A stretch of DNA of 64,000 nucleotides, taken from contig OZ020489.1 of NCBI GenBank assembly GCA_963971405.1, positions 26,128,290 to 26,192,289 on the forward strand, in the 5' to 3' direction. The notes under the pieces were generated by a model, which saw only the letters and a list, made by a program, of their open reading frames with translations, searched no databases and was not told where the DNA came from. The stretch's first letter is position 1. Each line of letters opens with the position of its first letter. This document shows, piece after piece, positions 11,284 through 23,200 of this stretch. Origin of the DNA: Psococerastis gibbosa (lineage: Eukaryota > Arthropoda > Insecta > Psocodea > Psocidae). Both the position numbers and the translations under genes were made by a program.

Positions 11284-14200
11284 CTAGAAGTCAACCAGGT
11301 CAAATGTAAGTCACTTACCTAGGCATTGAACATAGCTAAACAAGTAAAAAATTGCGCGGTAATGAAATTTCAGTAGGATAGTTCAATGAATTAGCCATTA
11401 AAATAACAATCATCAGGTTATCAACCAGCAACGTAAAATTCGCTACACATACCGCGTTCCAGCGTGGGATGAGCTATAGTCAGGAGCTTAACACATTTGA
11501 TAAGTGTGGTCGTGACTTCTATAAAGCCCAGCAGAAGACGCGACTCCTCTTCATTGAGACAGGCAGGCGCCGAGGTAAGGCTAGGCTCGCGTGTTGCTGT
11601 AGATGCCTGAGTTGCCTGGTGAGTGGTGTGCGAGCTATGCCGTTGTTTCTCTTCCCAGGCTCGCAGCGAGTTCTCAAGTGCCCTGTTCCTGCACAGCATC
11701 TGCATGCGACTCTTGTGAATGATTCGTATAACGCCGGGCGGCTGGACCCAAGCCTCTCCGTCCACCTGGATGGGTACACCTTCGTCACCTGTACAGCAAG
11801 ACGAGCAAGTTAAAGAAAGTACATTTTTTGGAATATGAAAATAAAAATGTGCTAGAGAAGTAAAAACACGAACCAAGTATGTTGATTTGTACTGTTTGGC
11901 ACTGAGCAATGCGATGATGCTGCAAATTTATCAGTCTAGATGCGGCCATTTGCATGGAGCCGAACACAGCGACTACTTCGAGGATCCGGTCATCAAAGCT
12001 GGGGGCCAGGAAGCAGTCGTTCTCCTTCTTGCCACCCCAGAAGTTGGTACCGCCCATAAAACTGGGGATATTGAGCACCACGATGCCTTGCAACGAAGGC
12101 AGTGGGATTCGTTGTCCGTCACACTCTAACTGAACGCGCTGTTCCAGGTTTTTATATGTTTTTTGCAGCCATTCTCGTGAGCCTAGTACCCCGTACCTGG
12201 GAAAATTAAAATGGGATTTAGATAAGACATGGTGAGGATATTGTAATCTAGACAAAATATAGGTATATACACCCCCAAAATCCGATACGCTTTATTTTTT
12301 TCTTACGTTCCTATGAGTATTTTTTAAATTTAATTATTCTTATCTGCAACTTGATTTAATAAAGAATGGACAAAGATATGGGTATAATTTACATTTAAAT
12401 TTGCCTAAAAGTTTGATTTGAACGCGCGTTGCTCGAAACTAATAATTCGTAATTCTCTAAATAGGATTTTTTTCGCGACATTTTATGTTTCATGGGTGAA
12501 TTTGAAATAATATATTTATACTCGTTTGAAACCTTAATTATTCATACTGTTTGTGAAGAGACATCAATAATTCATGTCTACATGAAAACAACGTGCAAAT
12601 TTCAAGTATAGTCTGAAGTATTTGGTTGGATGGGGTACCGAGGTATGGCAAGTCAAAATTCAGTCCACATACGCAGAATGTTTACACTTTTCATTTGTAT
12701 AAAGATAGATTATTATAATTCTTAATTAACCCGATGAAACAAAAATTATGATACATCCCCATTTTCACTAGGGTATTTTAAAATGAAATTAACTTGCAGT
12801 TGTACCTTTCCCGCCTAGTTTCATGAACTAGGTACAGGTATGCTAGAAATCACATGCAGCAGAAACCTACCACATGTAGTTTTTCGTTCGAGACCGACAC
12901 TTCTCAGGATGCTCAATTCGCTTATGATGAAAATCGAGAGTTATTTTGGCATCAATGCCAATCCCAAAGTAATTGTTCATCACGCATCTCTCATTGAAAC
13001 CTTCCAGAAGGGTTTCATCAACGTCCATCAGAGGCGCTGCTGTAGCACACAAGGCGTCTGCGTTAGCCAGCAGAACTTTTGACACTAGCCCTGCGCAAGC
13101 TGAAACATCTGGAAATTCGGAAGATCATAATTAGAAAATAATTGGAATAATGCGTGAGACAAAAACTATACAGAGTTTGATAGAAAACACGCGCAACTTA
13201 TAGTGATTTTAATAGTGATCAGTACCTACTGCACGTAGGTACGAGAAAAAAAAATCAATTTTCCAGCAAACATTCAGATTGTATAGTATATTGTAGTCCT
13301 TTTTAATGTAAAACAAACCCACTTTGCCACATCCGCATGGATAATTTGCTCCAGGAGGCAAAGAAATGAAAAGGGTAGATTTTCATGAAAAATGACTAAA
13401 AAAATGCTTCCCCAAAAAGTTTTTTTTTATAGAAAATATTAATTTTCGAAGAAATTATTTATAATCAATGCCTAAATGCATTGCATAGCGTATCATGCTA
13501 TTTCGATTTGTGTAGTGTTATATTGGCTTGCCCATTCTTGTCTATGGAATTGCCTTATCGATGAATCCAGTCCAGTAAATATTTATTCTATGGTCTAGGC
13601 AGCCGACATGTAACATTAGGACAATTATTTACCATAGAATCAATTATTATTTTCTATTTCGGTACCTACACTAATAGAAAAATAGGAAATCATGTACGGG
13701 TTCACTCGTACAAGTTCTTTAATGAATCGTAACCAATTTGCCTAGAACTGGGCAGGAATATTTTGTAGTTTAGACGTAACCGTCAAATAAATACAGTATT
13801 TTCCCAAAATCTTACTTGGCCAGGCTGGAAGTCTTACAAGGGGGTTAATGATTGGCAACTTTTTGACATCTTCAGTCTTATCGACACTTTTTGACCGCCC
13901 CTTGTCAGCGAATGCTTGTATCAGCTCGGGATTTAACATAGAGCAGTTTGACACCCGTCGAGTGGCTTGCGGTGAGGCGAACAACAGCCCCGTCATTGCT
14001 GAAGTAAAATAAATGAACGTTAGTCATTTCAACAAAAATCCTACCAAATTCACATAAATGCCAATACATTGAACGATATAAATTAATAATTTATTCACTC
14101 TGAAGGTATTTAAGAGCAAATCGGATAACCCACAATACTAGTTTTGAGTAAAGTAGATTTTTGCAGGAAATATCGCCTGTACAGCCGTCAAAAGCATCCG

Positions 14201-17200
14201 TTAAATTAGCAGAAATGTTCCTCTTAATGTCGATACATGAAATGACCTTGACTAACACCAATTCGCCACAGTTCTTGAACTCCTTCCTCGGGACACCAAT
14301 AGTCTTCTTGTGCAAATCAAATTCAATAATTGTGTGAGGAAGAGGTACATTATTATGTTATTATGTATCAAAATGCACAGAAAAATTACTTCTCTTAGTC
14401 CTTAGTTTTTGACAACTCCACGATTGATATTTCATGAGATATTATTATATATATATTTTATTACATAATGTTTTTTTTTTTTACCTTCGTGGGGCCTACT
14501 CGTTTGAGTTCCTATAAGCGTCGACCTAGAAGGTCTTTTGCTTCCACGTTTGCCGTCTACGCCCATCTTATAACACCAGTCTTTTTGATAAATTCTAGTG
14601 TTTTTGTGATGGGATTAGATCGGATGGTTTCCTCTTCAGACCTAGGGTGGCCAAGAGTTTGGTATCGAGTTTTTCCCAGCGCTTCACATTCAAAGAGAAT
14701 GTGTTCAGCTGTTTCTTCTTCAACTTCACACAGTCTGCATCTACTGTCGTTTTTCACGCCAACCCTATGCATGTGTTTGTTGAAGTGGCCGTGGCCCGTA
14801 AGCGTGCCAACCACCCTTCTAGCTTGCTCTCTACTTAAAGAGAGAAGCTGATCGGTGAGCTTTTTACTAGGACCCGGAATAACCTTCTTAGCAAATCTGC
14901 TTTCCGGGACTTTCTTCCATTCCTCTGCAGTTTGTCTCTGCACCCATTTTTGTACAGAAGTACGGGCCTGGCAATAAGCCATCCCATACTTAGGTTCTGC
15001 ACCAATGAATGGCGTTTCTGCACCTTTTCGAGCCAGCTCGTCGGCTCTTTCATTCCCATCAAAGTTCGAGTGAGCCGGGACCCAAATCAGCGAGACTGAG
15101 TTTTCCCGACACACCTTTATTAGGAGGTTGATGCAGTGCCACACCATTTTTGATGTGATCTTTATAGCCTCTACAGCCTTAATCGCTGCCTGCGAGTCTG
15201 TATAGATAATAATGGTTTTGCCCTTGCTTTCCATTTCCATACACTCCTCTAGGCATTTTATAATGGCCCCTACCTATATATATTATATTATTGATAATAA
15301 TATAATAATATATGATATTATTATATATATATTTTATTACATAATGTTAAACATTGGTTTATCGTAGCAATTCTGCGTACAGCTGATAGGTAAAATCCTT
15401 TATAAACTGATACAAGTTTGCTGCAACACTGCCTTCCCGTAGTTCTATATAAGCGAAGAACAACCCCATTAGCTAGTACTTATCCAACAATACTTCCCAT
15501 CTGATAATTACGGACAGGTTGTGTCACGACACGTTAATTCAACCAGCAACATAATCAAAGCTCTATTTCTACTAAGGCGGCTATTCCACCGACGTCGAAT
15601 TTGAATGTGAATGTGTTATGACGTGGTAGCAGACATTATTAATAAGTCTCTGCCATATTTTAAGGAGACTATTATGTAGATACTTAACTTATCTATTATA
15701 AATTAAGTTATTATATGGTAGAGACTTGTTAATGATGTCTGCTACCACGTCATAACACATTCAAATTCGACGTCGGTGGAATAGCCGCCTAATAATTACT
15801 TCGGTTCATTGTGGAAGTTTTCTCTGAGTTATACTGTATTCTAGTTACTTACGCCTGCCCATGCTATCAGTGCTGACTCGCCGGCTAGGAGCATCATGGT
15901 CAGGCGAAGGGGGATCTACCACCATGGCGAACTGAGGAATGGACGGCGGCCCTTCATCCAGATCGTCATCGTCGTCATCAGTGTCCGAGTGGCATCCACT
16001 AGCACGGGCCTTCTGTAAACAATACATCAAAACAAATCGTAGACATTGTTCAGTTTAGCTCCCTATTTCTACCATACGATCCATTGTCAAATCAAATCAA
16101 ATGTATTTAATTCTATCTCAAAAGTACAAGATACAAATGAACAATTCCCAGCCCCAAATGTTCCTAAGAATGTAAAATATTGTGTGTGAGAACCTAAGCC
16201 AGGTTTGTAAAATTCTACAACCTGCCTACCATATGGGGAGACTCGTTCACGATCTTGTTTTAGTCGGGCTTACGCCTGTGACAATGTGTCAATGGAACCA
16301 TGTCTCAGATTATGCCTGTGACCCGTATGGGTTGGTATCAGTTTATCAAAATTCATGCGGAAACATTGCCAATCATATCTGAAAAATTGATAAGGCCGTC
16401 GGCAGGGTAAGTTTCAATTGGCCAAATATACCAAACTCGGCAGTTTCAATGTAGGAACAATTTACTTTTTCACCACTTTCCTGAAGTGCCTAAGACACGA
16501 AGCTGGAGGTTTTGCTTAGTTCTGTGCTTAGTCAATGGAACAAATGGCATAGTCTATGAATACCTTTATCTTTTTATTCCCCTTTTACTTTTGGAGCTGA
16601 TACTTCTTTTTGTGAATCCCGAATTGGTTGCACTCCCTTTACTTACCAAGTCATCAGTGGGTTTGACATCGTCGAGGGTCAGTGCTTCGTCCCATTCCTT
16701 GGTGAGGTCACCGTTCGAGCCCTTGAAATGGATCTGCACGATATCCATGTCCACAGGTGGAGGTGGTATGTTGTTGCGCGGCTTCTTTCGAAACGACATG
16801 CGATCAATGTCGTTGCCTTCAACAAACCGTGCGAGACTGCAGCGTATCTCTAAGAAAAAAGACGCAGTACGTAGTACGGCCAAATAGTGGTATTTAATAC
16901 TGCCTATACAGTATGTAAGATGTTCTTGTATGCTTAGTGTGGTGAAGATTGAAGATAAACTTATATTTAGTAATGACTGGTACCCCCAATTGGTTAAGTC
17001 ATGCTTACGCCTGTTACACTGTGTCAATAGTAAGCTTGGCTCAGCTTGTCCATTGTCGCTTGTGGCCGGTGTGATTTGACACCGAGGACTTGTACCGGTT
17101 TGTCAATGGCCAAAATTTCATACGGAAACAATTTCAATACTGTCTGACAAACCATGGGGTCGTTGGCGACTACGATAAGTAGGCTTACACCCATTCCATT

Positions 17201-20200
17201 TCCATCAGGGCACTATTTATATATTTAGTACAATTTTTCTTCAGATAACTTTGTAATTGAGTTGTACGTGGTTTTTCGTACGATATGAATCGCTCAACGA
17301 ATTCCCTTTGCCACAAGGATTCTCGAAAAGAGGGGCTACGCAGATCCTATAGACTGATTAGTTTTAGGCAGTCGAACCGTGTTGATGATAGGTACGCTTT
17401 GTTAAGGTGCCCATTCCATTGACCGGCTAGGGCTATTTCCAAAAACGGTGACGTGGTAGCAGACATTCAAGACTTAGGTGGCGTTTCCACCGACCTCGCA
17501 TTGCAGAATTAACGGAAATGTTTATTTTCCTCTATGCCATAGTTAAAATTGATAAATGATCATACAGTAAAATCACAAACAAACTAAAATTAAAAAATGG
17601 CGTCATGGGATATGTTAAGTGCAAACATTTTAATAGATTTCTATAAAAATAAAAATTCTAATTTCCGTCAATGTCATTTGCATTCTGCAATGCGAGATCG
17701 GTGGAAACGCAACCTAAGTCTTGAATGTCTGCTACCACGTCACTGTTTTTGGAAATAGCCCTAGCCGGTCAATGGAATGGGCGCCTTAAATGCTGACCTG
17801 GTTCTACTTCAATATCAGCAGTAACATCAATATCACAGTGAGGATATAGTCGGGTACTGTCTTTCCGGGTCCAGCCCTCGAAGGCGCGATGAGTCTTTTC
17901 AGGATTTTCCTCAAACACATCACCTTCTTCTGCCCTTTCTGTTGAGTCTTTGCTTTCAGCCCTTCTATTGCTATCTAAACCTGAAAAATAAAAGAGATCA
18001 CACATACATAACATAATTATGTTTCTTGTGAAGACTGGCATGAGTATAACTAATAAATCGCTAGCATTATGATAAGCTATATATATATAGGAGATGCCGG
18101 TAGTGATTACCTTAAATTTACTATTTTATCCCTTATTTATACTACAAATAAAGTAATAATATCCAAGAATACTGAAACTAAGACTACTGTATCAAAAAAG
18201 AACATCTGCGCGAGATCGACGGGCAGTGGCATTCCACTAGGCTCTCTTTTAAATAATGAAATATTCAAATTCGAACTGCAATCAGTAGGGTGAAATAGGC
18301 TTTTTGAAGAGTGCCTTGCAATTTGTGACCACTCAATAACTCTATGCTCACTATAGTCAGTCAACAACTCCTCTATAAGTCTACGACAACGGTCTACAAT
18401 CTCCATAAGAAAAGTATGGTGAAGAATAATACCCTCTCTCATACTCAATAGCTCGTGGTCTCCCTCGGCTGTTGAACCTTGTCGATGTAAAAGAGCCACT
18501 AGAGTTTTCCGAATCGACGTATAAAAGCCTACTTCACCCTAGTGTAAACATATTTACCATAAGTAGAAAAATTACAAGGCAGTACCACGCATAGCAGTTA
18601 CATGAATACGGGTTGCGTTTCTGGAGAGTTACAACAAAACTACTGTACGAGCTCGGGCATACCAGTATTCGTAGCATTAAAGAAGGGGGGCCCGAGAGAC
18701 GGACTTTTAGGCGGAGGAGGGGCAGGAGGAGCACCCAGACCTCCGACAGTATTGCTGCGTTTCATTGGTGACTGCGGACTCGCCGCAACAGCGGGAGGAG
18801 ACGCCTCTTCACTGGGGGACTCGGAGGAGTCGATATGTGCCAGGTCTATTTCCACGCCGTCACTGCAGAACGCGTTCTCTGTCAAGGAACAGACAGATGG
18901 TCGATGGTTATTTCCTGTCGTAACCCGCATGTATTGCTCCTCTTCTTCTGCAAATGTGAAACGATAATAATAGCTCAGCTGTACCCCTAATTAGACGTTC
19001 ATTTGGGAGACGAACAACAAACAATACAAGCGACTGAAATGAAGTTCATAACGGCCCGTTGCGTTGGAAGACGAGATTATGAGAGGGTACGGCGTTGAAG
19101 AACTATTGGTAGAGTTGATAGTGAGAATAGTTTTGCCACCCAAAGAGAATGGATAACTGCGTAGAAGCGTTTGGAAGAGGAAATAGAGGATAGACAAAGC
19201 AGAGAAAGGCTAAGGGTGAGATTGAAGGCGGTTTGAGGAGAGTGGTGGGGGGAAGTGCTGAGTGATGAAAAGTAAGGAGTGGAGGATACTTATATTGTAT
19301 ATTACACCCGGGCCACAAGTTAGCTATACGTCGAACACAAAGTTGATTATTTTTATTTTATATTATTATTATAATATTTGTTCCAAAGTTCAACTTAAAG
19401 CCCCAAATCTGCTAGCCCTGACTAGCAATGGAACGAAATGATTTATTTGCTTACCAGGCAAAGAATCGAATTGAAGAGCACTGTCTCTTCGGCTCCCACG
19501 TCGACTACCCATAAGCATTCGATTCTCCTCATGTGAAGACGCACAACTATCCCAGAGACTGCTGTTGCCCTCAGCATCACCAAAATGAATGGAAGGCACA
19601 ACCAACCTAATCGAACAACACATCGTATTTAATATGTTATCATGTAGGATCACAACGCAATAAAGAAATAAGCGAATTTATGTAGCACAAGAAAATTAGA
19701 TGATTGGCCACATAATTATACGTACCGTACGTATAATGTGCACAGTATAAAGTGTTGACTATACGTATACTATACGTATTGCAACAGAAAGCGTGATAAA
19801 TTAATCATTAACTTCAATATATGCAAACTTTACTGTCGGGCTCGGCATCACCGACGCGTGTTAATTGTCTTCAGTGAGGAGAACACGATTCTCTAATGTT
19901 TGTACTTATTATGGATTGTGTTGTGAGCCAAATACCTCCGTGGCACGTAGGCTGGTGTTCATGCGTTAGTAAATCTCGCGCCCCAAAAGCTAATCATTGT
20001 ATCGTATATTTTTAGGTTAATTTATATTGTTTGTAATTACTTTAAATTGGAACGTACCTATTTTCAGGATCGAGACTAAAGCTGCGTCGTGCATCAGCAA
20101 ACATATCGGGTGCAGGTAGAGTGAGTAAATCGTCGGTAGCAGACTCCCGTCGAACGTCTGGGAGCGGCGAAAGTGCAGTCAGTCTAATATCACCGGTAGA

Positions 20201-23200
20201 GGGGTGTCTCGAGGGGAAGGGAGAAGGTAACAGTAGCAGGGGGTGTGGCCGTGGGGACCCGCTTTGAGAGGTTTCCACGCTGGATGATGAATCGATTGTC
20301 ATTTGCGACTGTAACACACATGCAGAGAACTAATACAAAGGATGATCAAACAGTAGAATATGGGCTGATGGGGCGAGGTTGATCTGAAAGTGTACTTCCA
20401 AACGGATTGTATCTCGGCAACTGTTTGCATTTTATTTATACTAAGTGGAGGCCTGGTAAGCGAAGGCATCCTGTGTCCTGATCGGCTCGTTGCTAACTTG
20501 ACTTGGCTTCGGCTGCACACCAACACCAACATGCATTCCTTTCTGAAACTTTTCAAACTTAATTTTTTTTTATTAATCAGATCAATTTCAAAATCTTGCT
20601 ACTTCTCCAATATTGGAAATTATTATTTACTTACTTTGGTTCCACTCTGCCCAGAGTGAAAAGAAGGAACATCAAGATTAGTAGACGGTGAGTGAGCCGA
20701 TCTGGACAGGTCCACAGCTTGTTCAGTGTACTCAGCCAACTGTTTCACCGCCTTCTTTAAGCTATTGGCACGAGAGAGCACCGCTGATTTGCCTTTCTCC
20801 TGAAGAAAGTGAAATTTCGTAAGAATTCTACCTAACAAGAGTTGACTTTTTTTAGGATTATTGTAATGGAGAATCTACAATAGGAGCTTAATTAAAGTCG
20901 AAGGGGGCCGAGCATAAAGCTCGGTTGGTATAGTGAAACTACGTTTTTGAGGCTATAAATGAAATCACTATTTTGTCAATTATTAATGGTGACTTGAAAA
21001 TGATTTTTGTTTTTTCTCAATAATATGGGTGAACATGGGCGGAATCACTGGGTGAAATTAAAAGTGAGGTCATCAAGTGCTTTAGACGGGGCGCAAAGAG
21101 AGTAATAAGAGTACGAACACTATACAGTATTGATTTCTCAAATTTCAAAATACTTTCCAGTGTTAATCGAAATGAGCCCGAAATTTCTTAATGCATAAGA
21201 ATCTAGGTGACTTTTTGAATAAGAATAATTTAATGAGTTAGAAGATAGAAGGGATGCTATAAAGATAATAAAAAGGAGAATCATCATATAGCCTAGGGTT
21301 AAACGAAGTTAAGCCATAAATGGCCTGAAAAAAAACCCTTCGAAAATGGAGACAAAATGTTCACCTTTTTACAACTAAACTCTCCCAGATTTTCATCAGT
21401 TTCCGGTTTGAGAGTAATAATATAATAATTCACTTTTTTTTCTCTTGTCCAGTAACCCCGGACAAGGTGCAATGTATTGAAAAAAATTTGTTACATGTAT
21501 AATAATCACGCTCAAGCTTCCGCATATTGAATAATGATGATTTTTTTCTTCTTTCTTTTCCTTGTCCAGTATTCCCTGGACAAGGAGGATATATTTACAA
21601 AAATATACGATACAATACCATCCCGCATCCCCAAGCTAGCGCTTGATTGGGACAAAGGGTTTATACAGTGCTGCTAAACAAGGCATAATCATATTATTCT
21701 TATTTATTTATTTATATTTTTACTTGTTATATTGTTGTTATATATTGTTATATATATTGTTGTTGTTATATGTTTTTATTATTATTAAAATTACATTGAA
21801 AATTTCTCATTCCTCTTTACATCCTTCGAACCATTTTTTAATGACCACTTTTAACTCACCCGTCTGTTGAAATGTTTTCATTTGTGGAGGAAGTTCATTT
21901 AATATCTTTGGTATTTTTCTTATTTTTTTTCTTCTTCTTCTTCTTCGGCCGGTACTTCCCTGCGCCGAAGGAATTATATTTATAAATGTAAACAATTATA
22001 CCCTTGTAATAAAAGTAACCTGTGGGCCCCCAAGTTAATCAACTAGTCGGGGGCTCGCACAGTAAACGCTATAGATGATGCAACATGCTTTATATTTCAC
22101 TTCTGTGTTAGCAAAAAACTTTCATACCATTTAAAATTATTAGTTAACCTAATATTAATAATAACTTGTATTTTCCTTCCGAACCTATACAAATTGCAAT
22201 ATAGTATAATTACATTTGGAAGGGGGAGCCCAAAGGCGGGGATTCCACCGACCTGCAAGTGCAAAATACAAATACGGTGACGTGGTAGCAGACATTCAAG
22301 ACTTAGGCGGGGTATCCACCGACCTCGCATTGCAGAATGCAAATGACATTGACGGAAATGTTTGTTTTACTCTATGCCATAGTTAAAATTGAACAATGAT
22401 CATAGAGTAAAATCACAAACAAACTAAAATTAAAAAATGGCTTCATGGGATATGTTAAGTACAAACATTTTAATAGATTTCTATAAAAAGAAAAATTCTA
22501 GTTTCCGTCGATGTCATTTGCATTCTGCAATGCGAGGTCGGTGGAAACCCCGCCTAAGTCTTGAATGTCTGCTACCACGTCACCGTATTTGTATTTTGCA
22601 CTTGCAGGTCGGTGGAATCCCCGCCAAAGGACAAGTGCCGGTCCTTACCTTCTCCAACATATTGCTGATATCTTTCTCCTTTTTTTCCGTCATGCCATCA
22701 GTCTTCTCTTCTCCCTCCACATTTATCACTTGGATCAAATTCTCGAGTTTAGAATTCAACATTTGGCACTTGTCATTCAGTATCACATCCGAATGACTTA
22801 AACTACTCGCAGCAACGCGAGACGTCAATTCCTTTACAGTTTCACAAAGAACCCTGCATGGGGAAAAGATAAAAAGGAATTAATCAATCTTTCATGAATA
22901 AGAGTTTCAGAAAATTAAGATCCTTTGTAACAAATAGGCTGATTACTCGATAGACAGAGCCTAGGCTATATCGACTTCGATGGCAAGGTGCTTGTACGTC
23001 TCGTGCGAGTCTCTACACGCCATGCGATCAGAGACGTGCCGTAACACGGGTACTAACCTATAGAGGCGACTGAAGAGGTAAATCTGATACATTCATTACA
23101 TTGTTTGTATGGATAAACATTTTATTAAAAAAACATAAATAAAAAGTATCATGTTTCTCATTAGACCATACCTATCAATTTACAGAAATTGAAGTTAAAG

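Noticed and set aside
14091..14315. 74-codon minus frame considered as a DGK exon
   Set aside because: DGK exons 15853-16012 and 13816-13998 already join in phase (C|CA), and no suitable splice sites surround it.
19715..19737. 23-bp palindrome ATTATACGTAC.GTACGTATAAT
   Set aside because: Short AT-rich palindromes are expected by chance, and nothing nearby suggests a regulatory role.
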